From Cinclus cinclus (taxonomy: Eukaryota; Chordata; Aves; Passeriformes; Cinclidae): a DNA stretch of 64,000 bases. The stretch lies in the NCBI RefSeq assembly GCF_963662255.1, contig NC_085047.1, positions 98,339,619 to 98,403,618 on the forward strand, given 5' to 3'. Below the pieces are notes generated by a model. The model saw nothing but the letters and a program-made list of their open reading frames with translations. It was not told the origin of the DNA and ran no database searches. The translations under genes were made by a program, and so were the position numbers. Below are positions 1 through 10,630 of the stretch, piece by piece. Numbering within the stretch: the stretch's first letter is position 1; every line of letters starts with the position of its first letter.

Positions 1-89
1 GGAGTGCCTAGACTTGGCAACTCCAAAACATAAATGTATGAAAAAGTGGAGTGTTTCTCTTTCTCTTTTGTTCTCTTCTTCCTTCCCTT

Positions 90-111
90 CCCCCCCCCCC
101 CCCCCCCCCCC
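90..111. repeat. Poly(C) run of 22
   Basis: Twenty-two consecutive C bases follow a pyrimidine-rich lead-in that starts near base 49. The minus strand is therefore a long G run able to form quadruplexes and likely to vary in length or be mis-sequenced. The open frame running through it encodes a proline run and then lysine-rich low-complexity sequence, so it is not a gene. Confidence 0.95.
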
Positions 112-3100
112 ATGTCTCCAATTACCTCTCAGGAAGAAAAACCCCCAACTAATACACAAAACAATCCAAACTGAAAAGGGAAAAAAACCCAAAAAACCAA
201 AACCAAACCAAAAAAATTCTACCCCAAACAAAAACTCAAAATCTCACATCACAACAAAATAAAAACCGAAAGGGATCATGTTTCCATATAGGATAAGTAC
301 TGAAAAGAAATAGAATTTTTTGAGAACAGTTTTACCATAAAATACTAATTTCTCAGTATTTTTGAAAGAAAACATGCCTCAGCTAATGCCTCAAATAAAG
401 GCTAAAAAAAAAAGAAAAGGCTATCCCAGAGATGAGGGGGACGGTCTCATCTAATCAAGCCCTCACTTCATCTGAGACTACAAAGTGCATCAGCTTGCCA
501 GAACCACAAATGAATCTGCCCTACCACTCTGGTGTGTGTGTGGAGGGGGGCAGGGGGAGGATGGGGTCTCTCTAAGCTCCTGCTGCAGTTGTTCAGTAAT
601 TAAATACCTGTAAACCCAAAGAGATGAGATTTAATGTCATCATTCTTGGGCACCTGCTTGGACACTGGAGCCCCACAGGTGCGCAGGCAGCCTGGGTGGA
701 GAGTGATAGGATGATATTGTTGCCACCAAAGGCATGAGAAATATGTTGGCCTTCCTGCCCCAAAAATGTGGAGCAACTGTCAGTGTGTCACCAGCTCCTT
801 TCCAGGGTCATAAAATGTTCCTCCATAAATATTTTCCTTAAAGACTATCACATGACAGTGAAAAAATCCTATCAGCCCCGTGGATCTCCTCATTTACTGT
901 CTTTTTTTTCCTTTCACAGGAATAAAAGCCTGGACTTTATTTTATTTGTTTTACTACCTTAAAATTGTTCTTGCACCCAGTTATCTCAACACTTATTCAA
1001 TCAACAAAGTTGATAAAACTTTTCAGGCCAAACAAACATTGCCTCTTTGCCAGCTTTTTTCTCCTCCCACATCCCCTGGGAAGATATAAATACTAATGAT
1101 AAAAAAACATGACATGACAGCAAATGGGAAAGAATTTTCAAGAATTAAGAACTATTTTTACTGTTTAGAAAGGAGATCAAAATCAGCTTCCTACCATTTA
1201 GCGTTTTTCCCAGCTTTCAGGCAGGCTGGATTCTGCAGTGCGAGCCAGGGATCTCAGGGATATACAATAATTCCTTACAGCTTGCCAAAGCATTACAAGC
1301 TCTAAGCTGCATGACTGTAATGAAGACTTCGAACAAAAAACAGGCTAAAGAATGAAATGCCCTACAAAGTCTGAAATTCAGTTCAAACAAACTCCAGTGC
1401 GCATCCAAAAGGCAATTAATACTGCTGTATGTGAATACTGCTCTGCTCCTTTCTCTCAGCTCAGTCTTCACCCACAGACAAACCAAACTGTTTCTCCAAA
1501 CACTGAAGCATTTTTTGAGCTTCAGCAGATTCCCTGAGAATTTATCACCGCGAGCTCCTTGCTCCCAGCATTTCATTTTCCTTGACCCCAGGCTCCAGCA
1601 GACCCCTTACCTCTCGTGCTACTCTGTGGAGGGACTCTGAGGTCTGACAACTTTTTTGCAGTGCTCAGAAGTTGTTGAAACCCTCTGTGGCACTGCCTGC
1701 TTCCCTGTCCCTTGCCAGTGGGGAAGCCCCGAGAGCAGGCAGCAGTGGGAAGCCAGCAGCCAGCGCAGCAGAGGGCTGGGCAGGCTGGAGGGAGGGAGCT
1801 GGAGACAGACCTCATCAAAGGTAGGAGGCCTAGTGGGGATCATGGAGACAGAGATACACATCTAAATAATTCAGGAGCTAATAAAAGCTTTAGGTTGGGT
1901 TCTGTTCAAGACGTGAAATGAAGCTGAATTTTGATGTATTTCAGGCTTCCATCAATGCAGAACGTGGTGTTACTTAATAACCTGACACTGAAAAACCAAC
2001 ATTATTTTAAAAGTATCCCACAAAGTTAATGAGGAAGGTGGCTATGGATATGTATATTTATAGCTTTAGGTTGAAATTCTAACAGGGGAAGATTTTGAGA
2101 GCTTCAAGTCTGACCTCTACAGGTAGGCTGCTGAAACAGGAACAGGATCGTGGGATTGCAAATTGCACACGGAAGTCTTACAAATCAGGGAAAGGTAATG
2201 GATCAGATGCACTAGTTAGTGTCACATTATTATCTGTGCCTCCTGAAGCCATATTTTAAAAACACAACTATTTGTATCATCATCTGTGGGAATTTGGCTC
2301 CTGCAAATGCTTGTTTTGCAAACTGCACAGACCGTGCAGCACCATGAGAAAAAGCACATCCAGCGTGAAAATTTTTATATTCAAAAGTGTGAATGGGTTA
2401 TGCTCTGTTGCTTATTATCCCTCCCCTTCCTCACCAATCTTCCACATGATTTATTCTCGCAGAGCTACAGAAACAAGCATTACTTTGAAATTGGTAACAT
2501 TCATTTGCGTTTTGCAAAACTGATATTTTTAAATGCCCTGATCAGCACCACCTTTTTCTAATCAGAACCAACCACTCTAACAAACTGCCCTTTGTCAGGG
2601 GATCTCATCCCCTCTGTTCCCACCAACCTACAGCACATGTTGCTATAGCTACCCTGCATGTCTATTTACCACACAAGTGATCAAAGGGAGCAGACAACAC
2701 ACATATACACATGCACAAAAAAAATCCTGGCCAGGCTTCCCACCGAGCAATGTCCAGCCACTAATTAACTGATACACTCCCAGCCTGCGGACTCTGTGCA
2801 CTTGTTTTCTTTTTTCTGCATGGTACACACACAGAAAAAGGCAGCATGCTTCCCTTACAGGCCAAACAAACAACAAAACATCCCAGGATGAACTACATAA
2901 GATAAGGCAAAAGGATTACAGAACTTCAGCATAAAAATACAACTTTTCTACAGAGGACTGCATTAAGAATTTTAAAAGGTATGCAAAAGAAAATAGGAAA
3001 TAAGAAACACATGCTAAGAACTTAAACAGCTGAAAGGAAAGGGGCGATTTTAAATTTTGCATATGTTTTGCACTGAAATTGTATACAGCCTTTATTCACT

Positions 3101-4689
3101 TGGTGAATTATATGCACACTAAAAGCCATATGACTGCAGACATGATAAGTAATTTTGATGGCTTTCTGTGCATTAGAAACACAGTTTTTAATTTTTAGGT
3201 GGCCTGTCAGTTAACAGTTGTTTAGTAGAATCTCCTTATGCAACAAAGGGCTCAAGACTGCCTCGATCAAAGTCAATGGCACTTCAGTAGGAAGAGGCCA
3301 AAATAAGGAGCTGCAGTTTTTGTCAATGACACTCCTGTGAGCTGCACTTCAGGGACAGGTTTTGGTTGAAAGGGAATGAAATGAAGTATTCATCAAAAAT
3401 TCATCAAACATTTGATTTTCTGTGAAGTAGGCTTAGGAAACAAAACAGAGCCCACAGTGCCCTCTCCAGTTCTGCAGCAAACTCAGGGAATCCAGCCACA
3501 TAACTGTGTCCAGCCACACAAAAACTCCACCTTCATGAAGGCTAAGCACCCCTTTAGGAGTTTCCATCACTCGCAAATTTCCTTACTTTATAATAATAAA
3601 CTGAACTCAGTACTCTGCAAAGAAAAAAAAAAAAGTGTTGTTACTTGTCAAGGCTTTTTTTCCTTGTCTGTTATTTCTTTAATTTTTTTGCAGCTAGGTA
3701 AGATACCTTTAAAATTGCAGTTCTGCTTCCTAACACTAGTCTTACAGCACATTAGCACAGGCAAATGGGTATATTTTCTGTGGATGCTTAAACTTTTACT
3801 GATACATTGTGAAGAGCATAGTTTCCTAGATAGGATACAAATTTGTGAGGTTATTCTATGAGATATCAGGAGGCACTTTTGGTTGAGGTTTTTCAATGAT
3901 CAGGTAAATGACTGCTTCTTTATACTGTCCCATTTGCGAATCTCGGCTTGGTATTTACACCAACCCCTGTGACCTTATGGAGACTATTGGACTGGCACAG
4001 TAGTAAAGTAGGTTGAATCTTGTCAATAGGCTGCATATTACATTTCTACAGTAATTCCTCCACTTCAACTGGGGAAATGAGTGCATTTGTCTTTCTATGT
4101 GCTATTGTTCAGTAGCTGTGGGTTGCCCTTGAATCAGATCAATCATAAGCACAGTACCTGGTTTCATTCCAACACCTGCAGTACATTGTCATACACCTGT
4201 GTACTTGATGGTTAACTCTGCAACACCAAATAGGTCCTACCAGGAGCCTCTTAAAGTGGGAGCACTCACTCCCAAAACCTGTGAAGAGGAAGGTGTTCAC
4301 CCACTCCCTCCCAGCTGGTGTAAGGATGAGGAAAGGAGCACCCAGACAGGGCAGAAAAAGCAACAGGATGGATAGGGATAGATGATTATAAGGTGTTAGA
4401 GAAGGTTAAAAAGGAGTTTTCTGTTGCTCTGAATAGGAAGGCCATGGAAAAGTCACCCTCTGCATATAATGCTTTCCCTTAACTATTTCCAGCTAGAAGC
4501 AGGAATGAGGGCTCCAGCTGCACATGACTTGCCTGCTTCTAAGTGTCTTCTGTGATGGATTTCCTAAACGTTTTATACAGTTACTTCATAGCCCATCACA
4601 ACCTTCATTTCCCACTAAAACACGAGTTCTGCTGACAGGCGCTGATGCACGCAGTAGCTCACCAATACCTCGACATCCAGCTCCCTGGA

Positions 4690-4945
4690 CTTTGTCCCTC
4701 GGGCCGTAGCAGTGCCCACAGACTTTCCCCGCCGAATTGAAAATGTTTGTGCACAGCAAACCAACAGAACCCAGAGAAAAACTCCCGAGCTGTTCCTTTG
4801 GCACGGGAGAGGCAGGTGTTTAAACAAACCCTGGCCGCGGCTCAGGCGGGCGTTCCCGTGGGACGGGACGGGACCGGCAAGAACCCGCCTGTGCCTGCAC
4901 CTCTCTTCAGGATGGAATGTCTCCCCCATCCCTCCTCCTCTTCTG
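4690..4945 (+). promoter_or_regulatory. Small CpG-rich patch with possible first exon
   Basis: CpG is locally abundant (for example the repeated GGGACGGGAC block near 4860) in an otherwise CpG-poor region. Downstream, an ATG at 4912 has A at -3 and G at +4. The frame stays open to GTACGT at 4951, which could act as a splice donor. This would fit a minor promoter with a short coding first exon, but the predicted start (MECLPHPSSSSG) matches nothing I know. It could equally be a GC-rich remnant of a repeat. Confidence 0.2.
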
Positions 4946-6228
4946 GAGGGTACGTGTGTGCCTTAGCATTCCCCCTCCGCCCCCATTCTCTATTTGCCTT
5001 GCTCTTTTAACCCACCACTTATGAATCTTCATTATCCCTGAAGCCTATTCTTTAGGAAGAAATGTTTCAGGAGAGTGAGTGCACGCTTCACAGTGCATTT
5101 TACACTTTATTATTGCAGTCCCGTAACATTTCTGCTTCTTTTGCACTCCTTGTTGGTAACCCCCTGTGCCAAAGTACCCTCTTGTGGTGATAATGATTTC
5201 TGATGACTACGTGCATCCAGCTGAAACACTTGGGTATATAAAATGCCCTTCATTGTGCTTTGCAAGGGCAAGAATTTCCCTCTCTTTAGAGAGTTATAAA
5301 AAAGTGGTGATTTTTCCAGTGGGAGCAAGAAATACCTTTCCTGTTCCTATCACCTATGTTTTCTTTCTTCACCCTTCCTCATCTCCTATAACTTAGAGAA
5401 AACTGGGAAGGAAGCTGGGATTTCCCACCATAGTTTCAGAAAGCGAGCGTAAAACAAATGTTCCATTTGCACTACAGGTGCAAAATCCTCACACATATGC
5501 ATTTCCTGAACATGTACCATAAAAGTTCCCCTGAGAACTGAATGAATGACACCCACACAGAAAACCTAGAAAACTTCTCATTTCCTCATATTTACCCATT
5601 GCCTACCCAGAAAATAACACATTATGAACAAGTTTAGGATGTGGACTGCCTTTTTAAACTGGGACAGATCTTTGATTCAGTCTTAAGATACAGCCAGTTG
5701 TTCTTCCTCCCCACAAGGCTCCTCTAAGCGTACATTGTTGCTGTAAAACTATGGAAAACAAGAATCAAAAACATTTTGTCACTGTGCCTTATAACTGTGA
5801 GAATAAAAATAAAAGCTCCTTTTGTCTCCTCAGGTGAATAGAAGTCTTAAAAAAACCCACATTTGAATAATCTTAGAAAAAAAAATCCTTAGAAAACCCA
5901 TCTTAAAGTACTTTTGTTGAGCTGCAAGACAGCTTGAAACTACTACGTTTTAAAACAATCAGAAGATTAAAGCACTGGCAGGCAAGGAACTCATGCAGAG
6001 CTGTTTAATAAATTATCCTTGGGCTGAATTATTGGCATATTTAGGCTTATAACACAGCAAGTTCTTTCCTTTCGCATGTCACAAACAGGGCTGCGAGACA
6101 GGCTACACAATGCACTTAAACCATGGCAAACTGGAATTGATTTACATAGCTCGAAAACCGCTTCCATGCTCCCTACAAATCTAAAATGTACCATGACTTG
6201 CATGGCATCCCTGCCTATCGGGAGAATC

Positions 6229-6272
6229 GGGGAATTGGGGGGGTGGGGGGAGGGAAGAATTTTTTTTTTTTT
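6229..6272 (+). repeat. G-rich quadruplex-like tract followed by T run
   Basis: Four G runs of 3 to 7 bases are separated by loops of 1 to 4 bases, then an A/G stretch and a run of about 12 T. The plus strand fits the canonical intramolecular quadruplex pattern. It lies just beyond the donor of the left-pointing first exon, inside the putative first intron, a common position for such tracts in vertebrate promoters. Confidence 0.75.
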
Positions 6273-6319
6273 CCCATCCGTAAACTTGCAATTATAAGAA
6301 GAAAATAAAGAGGAGGGGG

Positions 6320-6790
6320 GAAAAAAGCAGCGGAGACGGGCAGGGGCTGGGAGCGGTAGCAGCCGGAGCCGGCGGGCAGTGGCTCCTTACCTGCCTCATG
6401 GTGAGATTCCCATCATCCATCCAGCCGGCCGGGGGCTGCTCACTCCGCGCTGCTGTCGGCAGGGCAGAAATCCATCAAGTTTCCCACCGCAGCAAGTTTC
6501 CCTCCTTCCTCTTTCCTGTCTGTTATTTCCTTCCCCCACTCCCCCACCCACCTTCTTTTCTGATTCTTTTCTGGGGGAGCCCTGAGACAATGTCAAGTTT
6601 CCCAACCTTCTCTGCCCAGCCTATGAGAAGGGGGCAGCGGGAGGCAGCTGTCCGCCCGGCTCTGGTTTCAAACCGCGGCCCCGGCTCGGAGCAGTCGGCT
6701 GAGCCGCCCGGGGAACAGCCTCGCCAATCAGGAGGAAGGGGAGGGCGGCGGAGCGCATAAAGGCTGCTGCCTGCACCAGGATTAGGAAAG
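6320..6790. promoter_or_regulatory. CpG island, probable divergent promoter
   Basis: GC content and CpG rise sharply between about 6320 and 6760. Reading rightward there is a CCAAT box at 6723-6727, a GGGCGG GC box near 6743-6749 and an ATAAA element at 6755-6759. This is the spacing of a TATA-type core promoter with a start near 6785. Reading leftward, a separate exon ends in a strong donor at 6391/6390. An octamer-type POU motif (ATGCAAAT) lies at 6946-6953. The arrangement suggests head-to-head transcripts. Motifs are seen directly; promoter activity is inferred. Confidence 0.6.
6391..6650 (-). other. Candidate first exon, leftward transcript
   Basis: On the minus strand the CpG-island sequence runs into GAGGCAG|GTAAGG, a near-consensus splice donor (exon edge 6391). 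Two in-frame ATGs lie just before it. The one at 6418-6420 would give MDDGNLTMRQ, but has T at -3. The one at 6397-6399 has a CACC ATG context close to the Kozak consensus and would give only MRQ before the splice. Both leave the exon in phase 0. The 5' limit is not visible, so 6650 is a guess. A transcription factor or membrane protein with a tiny first coding exon is possible, but I do not recognise the peptide. The downstream exon would lie left of this window or in the first 6 kb, where I found none. Confidence 0.45.
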
Positions 6791-7010
6791 CTTTCAAGGA
6801 TTTAAAAGACTGAAAGCGGCTGGCAACAGTGTCTAGGGCTACAAAGAGCGAAGTCAATTTGCGGTATAAGAGATTATTCCCATTCTCATGTAACTGCTCT
6901 GGGTCTGCTCGGAGCTTAACAGACTCCCAGGACTTCAGCAAGGATATGCAAATGCCAAACTGAAATTACTGCAACATCAGAGTGATGCAGGAACGCTCGA
7001 CAGCCGCCCG
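6785..7010 (+). ncRNA. Candidate non-coding first exon, rightward transcript
   Basis: About 25 bases after the ATAAA box a purine-rich leader begins. It holds only very short upstream frames (an ATG followed at once by TAA; ATG-CAA-ATG-CCA-AAC-TGA) and ends at CCCG|GTAAAG, a plausible donor at 7010/7011. It could be the 5' untranslated exon of a gene lying to the right or a promoter-associated long non-coding RNA. Evidence is limited to motif order and the donor. The start site was chosen from the box spacing. Confidence 0.35.
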
Positions 7011-7482
7011 GTAAAGTGGCAATATCCCGTCTCCAGAAGCACCGATTTCCTCATGTCAGATTAAAAGGAAAATTACATAATGACATAAGGAAGTAAAATG
7101 CCGCTTATCATTTACATTAAAGGCTGTCTGTTGGAAGGAGCAAAAATATACGTGCGGATCCGTAGGCGATGGAAATGTTTTGTTGCAAAGTTTTATTTGT
7201 TTCAGCGGCAAACGTTTAATCGTCCCTAGCCTCGGTTCATTGTCTGCTTTCCCTTCTTTAGGGAGGGTGGTTTCCTCATTCCTGAAGCTGAGTTTTTCAT
7301 GCAAGATAACACTGGGCTCCAAATGCAACTTCAAATAAACAAAAAAAAGTGTTTTGTTTTGTTTTTAACGAGATCAGCTGCGATCTGCTGCCCCTCGGTG
7401 GCTTTCATTAAAATAAAGGAAGAAAAGGGAAAATTAAAAATCTCACATCTGAAGCGCCGTTGCTGTTTGAGTTACACCTTTT

Positions 7483-7530
7483 GTAGAATGGTTTGGGTTG
7501 GAAGGGACCTTGAAGAAAATCTTGTTCCAA
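7483..7530 (-). mobile_element. CR1 LINE fragment (3' tail)
   Basis: The plus strand reads AGAATGGTTTGGGTTGGAAG then GGACCTTGAAG. This is the reverse complement of the terminal segment of avian CR1 retrotransposons, so the element lies on the minus strand. Only about 50 bases remain. It is a heavily 5'-truncated copy with no coding capacity. Confidence 0.8.
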
Positions 7531-9070
7531 ATTTCTTGAATTAAAAAAAAAACCAAAAACAAACAAAAAAACCCTAAACCAAATAAAAACAGCAGAGAAG
7601 TGCAAGCCTGCAAATTGATACTAACCAATCTTCTCCAAAGCAGACAAGTCTCCTAACTTAGTATCAGTTCAGAAGCCTGTTAATCATTCTGTTCCACTCT
7701 TAATGGAAATCTGCCTTTTGATCTTAGGGAACAATCAGACAAATCTGATGCCTGAAGTAAAGTCCCAATATCATGAATTTGCTTCTGCAATGGCTTTATC
7801 TACCAGTGAAAAAATTAGTCACTATCCATTAAAACCATTAGCAGTACAAGTAATCTTACTGAATTAAGTTACAGGGGGAAAAGTTACAATTATATGTTTC
7901 CGGGATTTTAATTAAAATCTTCCAGAAATATATTTCCTTTTAACTTATAATAAGCTCCAGCAGTGGGTATGTCACAGGGAAAGAAAGAAAATATTTGAAA
8001 TATGTATTTATTTGTTTTCCCATTTAAAAACAACAATTATTTTTCTCACAACTGCAACAAAGAAGGGAGCTTGCATAATATTGGCTCTGTCTAGATCAGA
8101 AACACGGCATGAATGGAGGGAAAACTTGATTGAAACCACACTGCACTTTATCCAGGTTCAACTTTACTCGTGCCTGGTCTGTGTCCTCAGGAGGAAGGAT
8201 CCAATTATATGCTTTAATGTACAACACCAGCCATCTCCAGAGATCAATATAACATGCTGCATAAGTGTAAGAGCAACCATCCTCTCTGGCCAGTGGGGAG
8301 ACAAGTGAGTGATGCCCCAGTGATGGTCTAATACTGCCCAATTTCACAACAGCTTGAAGCACCTGCAATGCAGAGAGTGAGGTGCATTAAGAGCACTTAA
8401 CAGGAATGCTTGTCATCTGTTCCCCAGGCATAGCTCAGGGGACACTAGTCACTTGAAATGACTATGTGGTATGTGAAGACCTTTTACTACTTTAAATCTG
8501 GGAGAATCCTCTCCAGGATGCATTCAAAGGAAACATGAAAGTACTTTTTCAAAGTAATTAGAACATTGGGGTAAACTACCCTGGTGAAGAGGATGCAGTA
8601 AAAAGTTCAAAACTTACAAAATTTGTAAGGCTTATAAAGAATTCACTCAAAACGCCTGTATTTGATTTCATGGCGTTAAGAAGGGGTTATTAGGATGCTT
8701 CAAAGTTTCATATGGGAACAAAGCAAAAGTTTCTGTAAGAACTCAACATAATAAAGATAAAACAATTGCAAAACATTTCTGGAAATGTAGACACCTCTTC
8801 ACATACCACATGCGCAACTTACAGGATTGGATGGGTACTGCATTTTACTGAAAACCCAGCAAAATGTGTCATCAAAATTAAGTTAATTGTATAGGATGAA
8901 AACTGATTTCTAGTATTGGCAAAAAAAAATGAAAGCATTAAAATCGAGGACCTATGTTCAGGGTGGGGTGTGGGCTATTATTTTTTTTTAATCCAGTGTC
9001 AGAGACAGCTCCTATTCTATTTATGCCATTCACTTTCCACCTTTCAGGAATGTACTTTGTGATCAATCCA
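7531..9070. other. Non-coding stretch, nothing recognised
   Basis: AT-rich DNA with A-rich segments and no convincing splice-bounded open frame. A 98-codon plus-strand frame at 8012-8308 lacks family motifs and is treated as chance. Confidence 0.55.
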
Positions 9071-9163
9071 CACTCAGTTGCTGGAGCTTTTTGGTGTAAT
9101 AGAGTTTTTGTAGTCCAGACCAAGACAAAGTCTGCACCAGCTGCAGGGGGTGCAGTGGTATTA
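9071..9163 (+). repeat. Unknown dispersed repeat, copy 1
   Basis: About 90 bases (core ACTCAGTTGCTGGAG, then TTTTTGGTGTAAT, then GTAGTCCAGACCAAGA and CAGCTGCAGGGGG) recur in the same orientation at 10545-10630, at roughly 85 percent identity by eye. Flanks do not match. This fits two truncated copies of one interspersed element or a partial segmental duplication. I do not recognise the family. Confidence 0.7.
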
Positions 9164-10544
9164 TCACATGCAGTAGATTCAGGAAACTAGGTCCTGCACC
9201 TCACTTCCTAGAGTACTCTGAGTGGCACAAGAGGAAAAGAGAGGATCTATATCTGGAGTGGTGTTGAGGGTAGTCAGCATAAGACACAGATGAGCAGCTA
9301 GATATGAGGAAGAGGAATCACTGTCTGGGATGCAAGAAGACAAATGCTGATTTTTACATCTTCCTCTGAAAATTGGATTTCCTTTCTACAATCCAAGTCT
9401 ATGTGTGTGCATGAGAAAGTCATATGACATTTGGGGAAGTGAAAGGAGATTCTATCCCTGACACAGGAAACTTTTACAGTCTGTCCAGTGGAACCAGTGG
9501 AGGTAAGAGCAGCCAGTAGAGCTAGTGACAGGTATAAGTTCAGAGCAAATACCTGTATAAGTCAGACCAAAGACATGGTAGGGACTACAATAATGTTAAA
9601 GGATTCTTATTGAATTAATCAAAGTTAAAAGTAAAATGGCTACAAGCACACCAAACCACTGGCAATTTTATGTTATGTGAACACTGATTATCAGCAGTAA
9701 TGGTCACATATTCCTCATATCAAACCCCTTGGAGTTTTGAGTGACACCAGAAGACACAGAAATACCAAAGTAGCTCTGACCTTGCTGCTCACTGTGGATG
9801 CCTGCCACAGTCCTTATCACACACCAAGCACCTCCCAGGCACAAAGGGCAGAGACACAAGCCCTCCATCTCCATGTCTCAAGCATTATGCTGCTCCCCTC
9901 ACAAAAACAAAATCAAGGCAGGATGACTTTAGCTGGGCTTCCATTATTGGCAGCATTGATCAGGAAGATCTTCAGTGTGGTTCATGCCGTTCTACTCTTG
10001 ACTTGACAAAAGTAGCCAGCAGGTACCTGTGAAAATTCAAGGGTGTTGGGTTCTAACGAAAAATCCTGCCTCCTATTGCTACTTAAGACAAAGATCTATT
10101 ATTAGAATGTGTCATGAGCCAGTTTATGTAGACAAAAACATTGAGAGTTCCTATAAATGTGCAGAAAACCCCACCACTGTGTAATACCAGTTACAAATTG
10201 TACACTATGTACAATTATCATATATTTTTTACATAGACATAGTAAATTAGGTGTTGAGTACTCTTTGTCAGCACATCAACTATTTCTTATAATGTTAATC
10301 TAAATTTAGTGGGATGAAGCTCAGTTCAATGTTTATCAATTCAGTGTGCAGTTTTGAAGGTTTTAAGTTGTGACAAGGCAAAACCAAAAATCTTGATACC
10401 AAAAATTAAGCACTGTTTCAGAATCTGATTTGCTCACTGATTTTTTAACTAAACCTTCCTTATCTACTTTCATTGTTTCTAATAAATTACCCAACACAGG
10501 AATTATTTTGAAATGGGGTCAAATGCAAAACAGCCTAATGTGGG

Positions 10545-10630
10545 ATCACTCAGTTGCTGGAGTCTTTTTGGTGTAATGCCTTTATGTAGTCCAGACCAAG
10601 ATAAGTCTGCATCAGCTGCAGGGGGAGCAC
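10545..10630 (+). repeat. Unknown dispersed repeat, copy 2
   Basis: Second copy of the unit at 9071-9163, in the same orientation and about 1.4 kb away, with small indels (for example loss of a few bases after GGTGTAAT). Homology stops on both sides, so the pair does not look like the two LTRs of one provirus. Confidence 0.7.

Larger units (their letters stand above)
112..6300. other. Non-coding stretch, no gene recognised
   Basis: The stretch is AT-rich with short A and T runs and no exon that combines a good acceptor, an open frame and a good donor. The longest open frame (3412-3861, plus, 149 codons) has no recognisable motif and includes translated A and T runs. A CpG-rich patch at about 4690-4900 is described separately. 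If the left-pointing transcript beginning near 6.4 kb is real, this stretch is its first intron. Confidence 0.6.

Noticed and set aside
14..262. Frame with proline run and lysine tail
   Set aside because: Encoded by a poly(C) run and A-rich low-complexity DNA.
3412..3861. 149-codon plus-strand frame
   Set aside because: No homology-like motif, includes A and T runs, no splice or promoter context; length is attainable by chance in 64 kb read in six frames.
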